A DNA stretch of 64,000 bases. It comes from Pyropia haitanensis (Eukaryota > Rhodophyta > Bangiophyceae > Bangiales > Bangiaceae). Of the stretch, positions 30,921 to 41,077 are shown piece by piece (the stretch's first letter is position 1; each line of letters starts with the position of its first letter). The position numbers and the translations under genes are program-made. The stretch is from positions 1,434,875-1,498,874 of the forward strand of contig SDUX01000005.1 of assembly GCA_008729055.1 (NCBI GenBank). The letters are read 5' to 3'. The notes under the pieces were generated by a model. It ran no database searches. It was not told the DNA's origin and saw only the letters and a list, made by a program, of their open reading frames with translations.

Positions 30921-31856
30921 TAGTGGTACATTTAGGGCACGTCTTGACGGCGGAACTCGGGCGTGTCTCAGACAAAGAACAGAGGCAGAGAGCTTTCCTA
31001 TTGGTCAGAAGTGGAAACATGCTTCGCGCACTCGATGAGCCGGGCGTCTGGGGCACAAGAACTTACTCACACATTTTCAAGTAAAACGAATTGCCAACAT
31101 GCTTCGTTTGTGGTCGGAAATGCAGTGTGTTTTTCCGACCACAAAAAAACACGCCGTCGCCGCAAAAAAAGATCCGCAATGGCAGACGAGAGAACCTCTT
31201 CATGGCTCTCCGAGCCTCCAGGCACGCCATCTCTCCTCGCGCAATCGTGTGGTGTGCAAGAAGGTAGCCCACCCCTCGCCGTCGTATCCCCCAGTCACCA
31301 ACGATTGCTCGTGCACGTTGTCCAGTCGTCAAGACAGGGCGTGTCTGGCTGCGTGCGCCCGCGGAATTACAGCCTGTGTTTTGTGCTTTCGCAGACACTT
31401 TCCAGATGTCGTCAAGATACGCCCTTAGCGGGTGTGCAGCGGGTGTCTGACAGCGAAGGCGAGCGACATTGGCGGATGGCGCAAGATCGACACGTCCATG
31501 GAAAACTGCTTTTTTCAGTCTTTCGATTCAATCATGCTTTCTATTGGCTGATGAGACGCTGTCACCAGGGTTGATAGTCCAATGACACGTGCAGAAGAAA
31601 AGGCAGCAGTCTTCTCGTGAAAACGTCACATTAGTTCTCGAGATAGCTCAAGAAATATTGACTGTTGGCCAGTTCTCTCGAGTCTTTTGCTCGATGGAAA
31701 ACCCCATCGAGTCCATCCAAGTGAGTCCCCATCGAGATGCCATCGAAGGCTCATTGAAAAGGCGCTTCGATGGGGCTTCTGAGGCCCATCCAGTTCCCAT
31801 CCAGGTCCCATCCAAACCAGGCTTTGTATGGGCTTTCATGGGCAGCTGACGATCGT

Positions 31857-32962
31857 GGCGGAGCCGCAGCGGCCCGCGACGGCGGCGCGGCGGCGCCGGG
31901 CGGTCGGCGCGGACGCTCGCTGCCGCCCGCGGGGTCAGCCGCCGTCCCGCCGGGTGTAGCTAAGGGGGGGGTTTGGGGGGGGGGCGGGGGGGGGGGGTCT
32001 GCCGGTGTGACCGCCGCCGACCCCGCGGCGCGGCGCACCGGCTCGCACGGCGCGGCGGCGGCGCTCACCACGCGGACCGCGGGCGGCCGTGCCGCCGCAG
32101 GGGGCGCCCGCGGTGCGGGCGGCGGGCGCTCTTACACCCCCGCGCACGCCACGGGGCGTGTGCGCGACGGCGGCCGGCGGGCGAGGGCGGGCCGCCGTGG
32201 GGGAGGACCGCGGGGGGGGGGGGGGGGAAGCGCGGCTGCGCGTGCGGGGGGAGGGCTGCCGCCTGCCGGCCGCGCGCGGTGCGGCACGCGGCGGCGCGTC
32301 GGCGGGGGATAACGTGCGCGGTGGGGGGGGGGCGCCACCCCGCCGCGCCGCGGTGCGCCGCCGCGCGGCGGGCGCGCTCGTGACGGCGGCTGCGGCTCGG
32401 TCAATGGCCTCGACCGATCCGCGCCCCGATGGGACTTGCTCACTGAGATCTGCGCATGGTGGATGAGGTGGACGTAGTTGTACCGATGTGATTGTAGTTT
32501 TGTCGACGGCCGAGGCGGCGGCGGCGGTTCGGGCGGGGGGATCCCGCCGGCGATCGAATCGGCGCTGTGGTTTGGCGAGCGAAAGAGCTGAGCTCAACCG
32601 CGCGCACCGCGGTGGCCTCCGTGGCACGACGGCGGGGCGGGGCCGCCTTGGCCGCCGGCCGGGCGTGGGCGTCGGCCGCAGGCGCCGCCGCCTCCACGCT
32701 GCGGCCTGCAGGCGGGGACGACCGCGCCATCCCCCGCGCGGCCTGCCGCCGTCCCATCGTCCACGTTGACGCTGCCGCCACCCCGTCTGGCCGCTGCGCT
32801 CGTCAGCGGCGCCGCCAGTCATCCCCTGCCGGTGGTGTGCAGCCCGTTTTGCTGCTCCCCGCCCGCCCCGGTCCCTCCCGCCGCCGACGCGCGCCGCCCG
32901 CCCCACCGCTCCGCGCCCCGACCGCCCGCTCCCGCCGCCGCCGCCACCCCTGGGCTACCACC
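31857..32962. promoter_or_regulatory. Upstream region of ribonucleotide reductase R2 gene
   Basis: No gene is supported before 32963. The left part (31857-32400) is extremely GC-rich with G runs. At 32571-32584 the sequence TTTGGCGAGCGAAA resembles an E2F site (TTTSSCGC plus GAAA), about 380 bp before the start codon. R2 genes are classic S-phase E2F targets in plants and animals, so the match is worth noting, though it is imperfect. Confidence 0.35.
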
Positions 32963-33256
32963 ATGCCCGTCGGTGCCCACGCCCAGCGGGGGGCGTCCCC
33001 CCCTCCTCCCCCCCTGGTGAGCAGCCCCCTCACGCCCACCACGGGCGCCAGAAGAGCCCGTGGTGACGGCGGCGGTGGCTCCCCGCCGCCGCCGCTGCCG
33101 TCCCTGGCGACCACCCGCCGGGCGGCGGCGGCGGTGGCGGCGGCGGCGGCGGCAGGGGGGTCCGACGCGGACGGGGGGTCTGCGCCGTCGGGCTGGGCGT
33201 CGTCCTCTTTGTCGGACGCGTCGAGCGCGGGCGAGCTGGCGCCCGCGCCGCCTGGT

Positions 33257-33296
<40 letters not shown>

Positions 33297-34792
33297 GCGG
33301 TGACGGCGACGGCGGCGGCGGCAACGGCGACGGCGGCGGTGACGGCGGCGGGATGGGCGTCGCGATGGCGTCGTCGGACGTGCCCGCCGTGTTCCGCGCC
33401 GACGCGGTGTCGCGGTACGCGCTCTTCCCCATCCGTCACCCGGCGCTGTGGGCGATGTACAAAAAGCACCAGGTACGGGTCGGGTGGGAGCTGACATGGC
33501 GCCTGGGAGCGGTGGAGCATGTGGGGAGGGGGGGTACCGTGTGAGGGGTGCAAGGGATGGGGAACGACGCGGCGTGCGTCGTGGATGGCTGGGAAGCTGT
33601 TGTTGTCGTTGGGGAGGAGGAGGGGGGGTGGGTAGCAGGCCGATGGCGGCATGACCAGAGGCGAACACCGAGTCTGTGCTGTGACGTAGCGCCCGCTGCT
33701 GCGCGAGCTCGTCTGAGCTCTATTGGCAGCTTTCTGACTTGCACGCGACGGTTGCCCCTGGCGCGAGCTCTCGCCTGCTTCGTCCTGCCCCTGCCCCCCA
33801 CTGGTCGTATGCTATTGCTCACGCTCCCTGTCTCTCTGCCATTTTTCGTCGTGTACCCCCACCCCCGCCGCCCACGCACGCTCCCTTTGGGGGCTCTGGC
33901 TGTGTCTCCTCCCACCCAGGCATCCTTCTGGACGGCCGAAGAAGTGGACCTGAGCGACGACATCCGGGACTGGGAGAAGCTCGACGCTGGCGAGCGGCAC
34001 TTTGTCACCCACGTGCTGGCGTTTTTCGCTGCCAGCGACGGGATTGTGCTGGAGAACCTGCTCACCCGCTTCTCTGCCGACGTGGAGCTCCCCGAGGCGC
34101 GCGCCTTTTACGCCTTCCAGGGCGCCATGGAGAACGTGCACTCGGAGACGTACGCCCTCCTCATTGACACGTACGTCAAGGACCCGGCCGAGCGGTCCCG
34201 CCTCTTCAACGCCATTGAGCGCGTGCCGTGCGTGGCACGCAAGGCGGCGTGGGCGGTGCGGTGGATCGGCTCCGCCGCGCCCTTTGCCGAACGCCTCGTC
34301 GCGTTTGCGGCGGTGGAGGGCATCTTCTTCTCGGGCTCCTTTTGCGCCATCTTTTGGCTCCGCAAGCGCGGCCTGATGCCGGGCCTGACCTTTTCCAACG
34401 AGCTCATCGCGCGGGACGAGGGCCTCCACTGCGACTTTGCGTGCCTCCTCTACGGCATGCTCCCGACGCCGCTCCCGCGGGCGCGGGTCGTCCAGATCAT
34501 CCGCGACGCGGTGGCGTGCGAGCAGGCGTTTGTGTGCGACGCGCTGCCGGTGGACCTCATTGGGATGAACACGGAGCTGATGAGCGCCTACATTGAGTGC
34601 GTCGCGGACCGGCTGCTGCAGGCGCTCGGGTACGAGAAGGAGTACGGGGCGGCCAACCCGTTTGAGTGGATGGAGCTGATCTCGATGCAGGGCAAGACCA
34701 ACTTTTTTGAGAAGCGCGTCGGCGAGTACCAAAAGGCGGGCGTCACGGGCGACCGGGCGGACCACGTGTTTACGCTGGACGCGGACTTTTGA
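32963..34792 (+). CDS. RNR2: Ribonucleoside-diphosphate reductase small subunit (R2)
   Basis: Exon 1 is 32963-33472 and exon 2 33920-34792, separated by a 447-bp intron (donor AG|GTACGG, acceptor CACCCAG, phase 0); product 460 residues. R2 supplies the di-iron tyrosyl radical for dNTP synthesis. Visible landmarks: [22 protein letters not shown] (Asp ligand), E-N-L (Glu), [20 protein letters not shown] (Glu and His ligands with the Tyr in the radical position), [22 protein letters not shown] (Glu and His), and the C-terminal heptapeptide F-T-L-D-A-D-F that docks onto R1. The first ~140 residues are disordered, including a GACGGC hexanucleotide run (33258-33300). The first in-frame ATG is used; M-G-V-A-M-A at 33353 is an alternative start nearer the usual family length. 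Confidence 0.96.
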
Positions 34793-34995
34793 GCTGCGGC
34801 GGGGAGGGGGCGGGCCTCGGTGGTGCGCCGGTGGGTGGACGTCCCGGCGGCGGCGCGGTGAGGTGGCCGCACGACGGGACGGGACGAGCGGAGCGGGGCA
34901 ACAAACCATGAATATGCACACTACGACCACTCCTTGTGTTATGCGTGGCGTCTCGTGGATCAGGCCTCACCTGTCCAACACCCAGGCCCCGGCCG

Positions 34996-35697
34996 TCAGA
35001 CACCCGCCGCCACCCGCTGCCGCGAGGCGGCACCGGCGGTGTACGCGCCCCCCCCCCCCGGCAGGCGGCCGCTGACCCACGGGTTCTGCTCCTCAAAGCT
35101 GCCCGCCTTGTACACGACCGCCGCCGCCGGGTCGGCCGCCTTGAGCCAGCACTGGTACTGGCGCTCCGCGGCGGCGGGCCCCGCGCCCTGGAACCCAAAC
35201 ACCCACACCGTGCACCCCGGCTCGGCCACGCACGCCGCCGCGCACGACACGCACGTCGGCACGCGCACCATCCGCAGGACGTCCCCGTCATAGTCGGCGC
35301 GCCACTCGGCGCCCGCCGGGCACGCGTTGCGGGGCGTCTCGGGGACGATGGCGGACACCCACGCGCCCGCGGCGGCGGTGCCCGGCGCGATGACCAGCGG
35401 CCCGTCGCGGTGCTTGAGCCAGCACTCCCCCGACCGTGGGGAGGCCGGCGTCGCCCAGGTAAAGGCGTTGCACCCGGGGAAGCCACCACAGATGGCCGCG
35501 CACGTGCCGCACGCGTCGACGCGGGCGCCCGCGTTGAGCAGCGCGCCGCCCGTGTCGCCCGCGACGGCGGCGGGGCAGCCAGCGGGGGGGAAGGGGGCCG
35601 CCGCCACCGCCGCCGCCACGGCCGGCGCTAGCGCCGCCGCCATGGACAGCGCCAGCGCCGCGACGGCCGCCGCGACGCCGGGACGGAGGGCGGCCAT
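34996..35697 (-). CDS. Secreted protein with two PAN/apple domains
   Basis: 233 residues. M-A-A-L-R-P-G-V begins an Ala-rich signal peptide of about 35 residues. Two similar Cys-rich domains follow: residues ~50-125 (C-G-T-C-A-A-I-C-G-G-F-P-G-C-N-A-F-T-W, then E-C-W-L-K) and ~135-215 (C-V-S-C-A-A-A-C-V-A-E-P-G-C-T-V-W-V-F, then Q-C-W-L-K). The C-x2-C-x3-C spacing, central G-C and later C-W-L-K fit PAN_4/apple folds, which bind proteins or carbohydrates outside the cell. The gene is convergent with R2, 203 bp between stops. It lacks any enzyme domain. The frame is open far upstream in meaningless sequence, so the signal peptide decides the start. Confidence 0.8.
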   Translation of the reverse strand: MAALRPGVAAAVAALALSMAAALAPAVAAAVAAAPFPPAGCPAAVAGDTGGALLNAGARVDACGTCAAICGGFPGCNAFTWATPASPRSGECWLKHRDGPLVIAPGTAAAGAWVSAIVPETPRNACPAGAEWRADYDGDVLRMVRVPTCVSCAAACVAEPGCTVWVFGFQGAGPAAAERQYQCWLKAADPAAAVVYKAGSFEEQNPWVSGRLPGGGGAYTAGAASRQRVAAGV

Positions 35698-37995
35698 GAC
35701 GGCGCTTGCAGGCGCGCAGCGGTGGGCCCCGGCGTGTGTTGGGGGAGAGAGGGAGTCGACAGGGGCAGGCGGCAGTCGCGGCAGGACAGGAAGAGCTGGC
35801 TGTGACTTGAGGCTGCCGCTACCACGAGGTCGGGTGGCCCATGGCGGCGCCCTTTGTACCGACGCCGGTGCCGACCCAGTGAGGCGGCGGCCGCGCGTCG
35901 TCCGCGCTCGCCCTGCCGCCGCCCCCCCCCCCCAATCGCCACCCGCCCCACCCCCAGCGTCGGCACCATGCCCGCCCGCCCCTCCCACGCACGCCAGCGC
36001 CGCCCACGCCCGCCTCGCCCGCCCCGCCTTCCTTCCTCCCCAACGCCCCTGACAGTGGCAGGGACGCGCGGCGGCCTCAGCGGGGCGCCGCGCCGCCCAC
36101 TCCCAGCACCGGCGGCTGGGCTCCTCGGCGGTGCCCCAGCACCGGCGGCTGGGCTCCTCGGCGGTGCGGCCACCGTGGGCATGGGGATGAGGCGGAGTCT
36201 GGCGGGGAGGGCAGGCGGGGGGGGGGGGGGCGGGCCAGCCCGCCGCGCGGCGGGGCCGCCCCCCCCCGGGACCCCCACCCCGCGCCCCGTTGCGTGGCAC
36301 CCGCGACCGCCGACGGGCGCCCGCGGCGGCAGCGGGCGGACAAACAGAGGGGAACAGGGGCCCAAGGTGGGGTGGGGAAGTGTCGAGGCGGGCGGCGCGG
36401 GGGGGGGGGGGGCGGGACCGGGCGACGGGGGGGATGGGCAAGTCCACCAAGGCGTCAGGGTTGCCGACCGACGCCACGTCGGGTGGCAGGCGGGACGAGC
36501 CAGGGAGCGGCACGCGGGCGGCAACGCGGCGGCCGGCCGGGGCGGTGCCGGGCCGGTCGGCGGCGGCGGCGGCGGCGGCCGGCCCGCGCGGGGACCTCGT
36601 CATCCCCCTCACGAGAGCGGGCGCGCGGCGGGCTGGCCGCCCGCCCGCCCGCCCCTCCACCGGGCGCGCCCGCCCGCCGGGGGCCCCGGCCGACACGGGC
36701 GGCGACGGACACGCCGGCACCGCGCCGGCCGGCAGCGCGCGGGGTGGGTCCACCGCGGCGCCGCCGGCCGGGGGGGTTGGCGCCGCCGCCGGCCAGGGGG
36801 ATGGCCGCGCCGTCCCCGCCGCGCGGCGCCGCCGCGGCGGCCGGCCGCCGCGGGCGGTGGCGGCGCCACCGCGGGGGATGGGCGCCGCCGGCGGCCGGCC
36901 GGCCGCCGGCGCGCCACGCGCGCCGCCGCGACCGGCGGCGGCCGTCCGCAGCGGGTGCGCCGCCGCGGCACGACGGGAGGCACACCACCGTCGGCGGCGG
37001 GCTGGCGCCCGCCACCCGCCGTGACGGCGGCGACCGGGCCGGCCGGCCGGCCGCCGGCCGCCGTTCCGCCGCTGCCACCGCGGGCGGCCGCGGTCCAGGG
37101 GGGGGGTGGCGGTCGCAAGCGACGGCCGCCGTCACGGGGGCGGCGCCAAGGCCGCCCCCGCCGGCGTCCGTCGTGACCGCCGCGGCCGGTTTGCGCGCGT
37201 CGTGGCGCCGCTGCCGCGTCGCGGGTGGCGGCGTGGCCATTCCCGGCAACAGGTTGTGTGGGCCGCGGCGGGCGCTGGCACCGCACCACCGCCCGCGGGA
37301 GGCAACGCGCCGCGACGGGCACCGCCGCCCCGGCGGTGCCGGCCGTGCGCCGCGCGCTGGGCGGGGGCGACCCGCACTCGACCGCTGGGCGGACGCCGAC
37401 GCCATGATGGCACGGCTCTACCACCGCGACGACGTTGGTGACGGCGAGGCCCGCGGCCACCACCGTGGAGGTGGTGCACGCGCGGATGCGACGGCTTGGC
37501 GCCGCGCGCCCTCGTGCGTACGTACTGTACGTACTGACGAGCCGCCGCGCGCAGCGGCGTGCCTGGCACGCCGTCTTGGTCCATGGTTCTCTCGGTGCTT
37601 CGCCGATCACACACTGTACTACTGAGGATCGAAATCGAGTCAGAGCACTTTAACTACGAGAATTGCTTGCTTGCGGCAAGTTGATTCTTGGAGTTGACAA
37701 GAATATCTCTCGGCGACGAGCTGATTGGGCTGCTGGCTCTGACTGCATCGGATCGGCCAGACTTGAGCTCACGTGCGCGCTGCCTCGGCAACGGCGCCAC
37801 ACCGTGGTCGTTCCGGCCACCCTCGGCCTGCACGTCTCGCTGGGACACTTCGCGGTTCGGGTCACCTTCGTGCTGTGTTTTTGGCGCCTTGTTCCACCCC
37901 GGAGCGGTCTCTGTTGCCCCCCTCTTCCCTTCGCCCTACACTGCTCTTTCTTCTTCCAGGTCCTCTCCCTTCCGCCCCCCCTCCCCTCTATACCC
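35698..37995. other. 2.3-kb gene-free spacer with very GC-rich core
   Basis: Frames up to 443 codons exist here but encode only R/G/A/P. The core 36500-37130 is dense in CCGGCCGG/GGCCGGCC motifs. The right end (37610-37995) is less GC-rich and ends in a CT-rich leader with TTCTTCCAG (37948-37960), which may close a 5'UTR intron of the next gene. GTACGTACTGTACGTAC lies at 37518-37534. Confidence 0.4.
36102..36166. repeat. 33-bp tandem duplication
   Basis: The unit starting CCCAGCACCGGCGGCTGGGC is repeated at 36102-36134 and 36135-36166 without change over 32 bases. Confidence 0.85.
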
Positions 37996-38625
37996 ATGGC
38001 GTTTGTGGGGAGCTGCGGGGCCTTAGGCACCCGCCCCGTGAGCAGCCGCGCCCCCACCGCTCGCCCTGCGCGGGTGGTGGCCGCCCCCGCCCCCCGCATG
38101 GCGTGGGCCCTCGAAGACGCGTCGCCCGAGGACTATGTCCCCCTGGGTATTGCGGTTTGCTACCAGCGGAACCAGAACAACAAGCTGGACGAGGTGATGG
38201 TCGTGGAGCCCCTCGCGACGGGGACGCTGGAGAACGTGACGGGCACGGGCCAGCCGACGTCGTACAAGCGCATCTATGCGACCACCATTGGCGCCGTCCC
38301 CGACAGCCCGTCGGGGCTGCCCGAGGAGTTTACGCGCGGCGAAAAGGTGTCGTATGGGGAGAACTTTGCCGAGCGGATGTGCGCGGCGGCGCGGACGTTC
38401 AAGCGGATGCCCTCCTCCAAGGACATCCTGCAGTTGGGCCAGGTGTCTACCTGTGAGGATGGCGGCGAGCTGACCTTTTGCACAGACGGCATCCAGCGCA
38501 TCCTCAACGAGAAGTGGGAGCCCAACTTTGATGACAATGTCAAGCAGGACGGCAGCATTGACGTGTATGGGCGGGGGGATGCGGCGGCCGAGTCGTCAGA
38601 CGTGCAGAAGCTGTACAACGCCTAG
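37996..38625 (+). CDS. Plastid-targeted protein of unknown function
   Basis: 209 residues. M-A-F-V-G-S opens a red-algal-type transit peptide (Phe at position 3, Ser/Arg/Ala-rich, no acids) ending near A-P-A-P-R-M-A-W. The mature ~175 residues are acidic and well mixed: Y-V-P-L-G-I-A-V-C-Y-Q-R, V-M-V-V-E-P-L, Y-K-R-I-Y-A-T-T-I-G-A-V-P, F-A-E-R-M-C-A-A-A, and a C-terminus ending K-L-Y-N-A. There is no membrane segment and no family I can name with confidence. A soluble phycobilisome-associated or photosystem-associated accessory protein is possible. Very strong codon bias suggests high expression. It is convergent with the translocator gene. Confidence 0.8.
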   Translation: MAFVGSCGALGTRPVSSRAPTARPARVVAAPAPRMAWALEDASPEDYVPLGIAVCYQRNQNNKLDEVMVVEPLATGTLENVTGTGQPTSYKRIYATTIGAVPDSPSGLPEEFTRGEKVSYGENFAERMCAAARTFKRMPSSKDILQLGQVSTCEDGGELTFCTDGIQRILNEKWEPNFDDNVKQDGSIDVYGRGDAAAESSDVQKLYNA

Positions 38626-38886
38626 GCAGGGGGTCAGGTAGTGCGGAGGGGCGTGGCGGGGGGGCGCACTCGTCCTGATCATTCCGTGGGGGACGTGGTA
38701 AAAAAAAAAAACAGAGTCCATACGCCACGCCACCTCTTTCCACCTAAACCTGTTCTCCTCCAGAACAACGGACCACCGAGCTGCATACAAAGGAGAGACC
38801 ACAAAACACGCAACCCATGGCAAAAAATGTCGGCCCCAAAAACAACCCTCGCCCCGCCCGCCTACCCCCCCCCCCCGCGCGCGCCC

Positions 38887-40494
38887 CTAAATGCCAGCCC
38901 CATCCTCCAGGACCTCCCCGTACACGGGTTTGCACAGCCCGCTCTCCTTCCCAAACGTGTTCTGCTTGCACGCACTCACAATGACGCTGTAGCAGAGGAC
39001 GCCAAACAGCGCCAGCACCGTGCCCGCCACGTTGAGCGGCCGCATGCTCGTGCGGAAAAAGAGGATGGAGCTGACAATCACCACCGCCCGCTTGACGCAG
39101 TTGCCCACCGAGTGCGTCACCGGGCTGACCCGCTGGAGGATCATGTAGCTGGCAAGTACGTCCGCGCAGCGGCAGAGGCCGCCGACGACGAGCCAGCGGG
39201 GGAGGACGCCCGCGGCGAGCTTGGTCACCGCCGGCGTCGCCGCGGCGGTGGACAGGACGAGGCCCTCGACGCCGACCGCGAGCGGCGCGAGCACAACCAG
39301 CGCCAGAATCGTGATGATCGCAAACAGGTTGATGTTGTCCAGCCGCTCGTCGTCGCGGGTGCCGGCGCCGTCGTCGCGGGTGAGCTTTTTGGACAACACG
39401 TTGCGGCTCTGGAAGGCCACGTTGCTGCCCACCGCTGACAGGAAGCCCGCCCAGTTGAAGCTCGCCTCGGTAAAGGAGGCCAGGCCAACGCCCGCCACGA
39501 TGGGCACCAGCGACATGAGGATGCCCCAGGTGGGAATGTCGCCGAGGATGCTGGGCGTGAGGGCAACGGAGAAGAAGGGCTCCGTCGCCTTGACCGTGTG
39601 CGTAAACGCCACGCTCACCTTGCCAAGGCTCATGTTGGTGAGGAGGAAGCCCGCCGCGTGGAGGCCCGCCAGCGGGGCGGTCATCTTGAGGAGCCGCTTG
39701 TTAAACACGGGCGTCTTCTTGATCCGCAGCAGCCAGAGGGTAGACATGGCCACCGCCGCGACCGTGCACTGCACGAGCGTGCACGTGATGGGAAAGGGAA
39801 ACACGCCCAGCACCCGCTTGTTGTACACGTTGAACGCCGTGTTGCTGCCGTACCACAGCGCAAACAGGCCGAGCAGCGCCGCCGTCGCGCCAATGCCCGA
39901 GTCAAACCCGCGCCGCAGCTGGCTGGTCGTCCGCGCAAACGAGACGCGCCGCTCCGCCGACTCGCCGGTAAAGACGAGCCGCCGCGGCAGCAGCGACACG
40001 CCCGACGCGCTGCCGTCATCGACTTGCGCGGCGGCCAGCGGCAGCGCCTCGACGCCGGCATCCCAGTCCGCGTCGTCGTCATCCGCGTCGGCGGCCGCGG
40101 CCTTGGCGTCTGCCGACGCGGCGGCCGCCGCGGCGGCCGCCGCGGCCGACTCCGCGTCACCCGCCGCGTCGGCGCCCGCGGCGGGGCCGTCCGACCCGGG
40201 CGGGAACGGCGACGCGCCGTCACCAGGCACCGCCGCGGTGGCGGTCAGGCGGCCGCCGCGGGCGGCCGCCGCCGCCCGCCGCCGCGGCCGCCACCGCAGC
40301 GGCTGCCGCGGCAGCCCCCAGGCGGCAGGCCGACGAGTCGCCGCCGCCACCCCCCCCGCCGCCCCCACCGACGGCCATGGTGGGGTGAGTAGTGGCAGGA
40401 AGGCTGCCGAGCGAGAGGCCGCCAGCCGGGGCTGCGCCGCCGCCGCTCCAGCCGCCGCCGCCGTCGCCGCGGCGGCCGCCGCCGCGCGGGCCAT
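38887..40494 (-). CDS. Plastid PEP/phosphate translocator-like protein (PPT)
   Basis: 535 residues, intronless. Residues 1 to ~180 are an Ala/Arg-rich transit region and an acidic Ala linker; residues ~225-520 are a drug/metabolite-transporter fold with about 8-10 membrane helices. Plastid phosphate-translocator signatures are clear: F-N-V-Y-N-K-R-V-L, L-T-N-M-S-L-G-K-V-S-V-A-F-T-H-T-V-K-A-T-E-P-F-F, S-F-N-W-A-G-F, S-R-N-V-L-S-K-K and G-N-C-V-K-R-A-V-V-I-V-S-S. The blocks L-D-N-I-N-L-F-A-I-I-T and the K-A-x-E-P-F-F-S context are closer to the phosphoenolpyruvate than to the triose-phosphate subgroup. It would exchange PEP for phosphate across the inner envelope. MARAA- was chosen as start since the frame before it is low-complexity. 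The substrate is inferred. Confidence 0.88.
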   Translation of the reverse strand: MARAAAAAAATAAAAGAAAAQPRLAASRSAAFLPLLTPPWPSVGAAGGVAAATRRPAAWGLPRQPLRWRPRRRAAAAARGGRLTATAAVPGDGASPFPPGSDGPAAGADAAGDAESAAAAAAAAAASADAKAAAADADDDDADWDAGVEALPLAAAQVDDGSASGVSLLPRRLVFTGESAERRVSFARTTSQLRRGFDSGIGATAALLGLFALWYGSNTAFNVYNKRVLGVFPFPITCTLVQCTVAAVAMSTLWLLRIKKTPVFNKRLLKMTAPLAGLHAAGFLLTNMSLGKVSVAFTHTVKATEPFFSVALTPSILGDIPTWGILMSLVPIVAGVGLASFTEASFNWAGFLSAVGSNVAFQSRNVLSKKLTRDDGAGTRDDERLDNINLFAIITILALVVLAPLAVGVEGLVLSTAAATPAVTKLAAGVLPRWLVVGGLCRCADVLASYMILQRVSPVTHSVGNCVKRAVVIVSSILFFRTSMRPLNVAGTVLALFGVLCYSVIVSACKQNTFGKESGLCKPVYGEVLEDGAGI

Positions 40495-41077
40495 GGCAGC
40501 GGCTGCCGTCGGGCCCCAAGCCGACGCCGGGCCGCAGGCCGGCCAACGCAGAGACCGGGGGACGGGGAGACAGCGGGGCGGAACCGGGGGAAGGGGGCAC
40601 CTTGGGGAACGGACCACGCCCGCCAGGTGAGAGACCAGACCTGCGCCGCCTGGGCGTGCGCAGACGCGGCACCGCGGCCCGCGGTCGCCGACGGAGCGGC
40701 CGCGCGGCAAAACGCCAGCCGCCGACCCGCCGCGGCGGCGGCGGAATGGCGCGGGCGCGGCGGCCCGCGGGCCCCCATCGGGCGGACGTCACAGTGGGGG
40801 CTGCAGCTCCCGACGCCTCAACGCACGACCAGCCGACCGTGCAGCACCACTGACAGAGATTCAGGACAACTCTTTGACGAATCCTTGTCGTGTCAAGTCG
40901 CCATGCAATTCGGGTGGACGGAATTGAATCCATCATCTGTGGGCGCGACAGGGCCGCGTCGTGGTCGTGGTCGTGTCCATCGCTCACGTGTGTTGTGTTC
41001 CGGACCGTCTGTGCCTCTTGGCCGTGTCCGTATTCGCCACACTCCGTGGTACTCCAACCCTTCCTACCCTTTTCACG
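40495..41077. promoter_or_regulatory. Divergent intergenic region, translocator/uS15m
   Basis: 583 bp separate the two start codons. The middle (40850-41077) is less GC-rich and ends in a CT-rich leader before the uS15m ATG. It probably holds both promoters; no TATA box is evident. Confidence 0.45.

Larger units (their letters stand above)
27556..31848. mobile_element. AT-richer non-autonomous element with CCCATC hairpin ends (host of nested pogo element)
   Basis: The ends start CAGTTCCCACC (27556) and, reading inward from the right, CAGCTGCCCATG (31848), giving imperfect inverted repeats with later CCCAT matches. They are flanked by ATGATCGT (27548-27555) and ACGATCGT (31849-31856): either an 8-bp target duplication with one change, as for hAT elements, or, since ACGATCGT is its own complement, part of the repeat. 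Both ends carry clusters of CCCATC(G/C)A in both orientations forming hairpins (27607-27631, 27647-27684; 31740-31778). Without the nested insertion it is about 1.85 kb and I find no gene. Its base composition is clearly lower in GC than the flanks. Confidence 0.6.

Noticed and set aside
27550..31856. One single autonomous transposon containing the pogo-like transposase
   Set aside because: Perfect inner 25-bp repeats with TA duplication show the transposase belongs to a separate nested element.
36294..37625. Long overlapping frames of 240-443 codons
   Set aside because: Only R, G, A and P composition, no plausible start or motif; stop codons are simply rare at this GC level.
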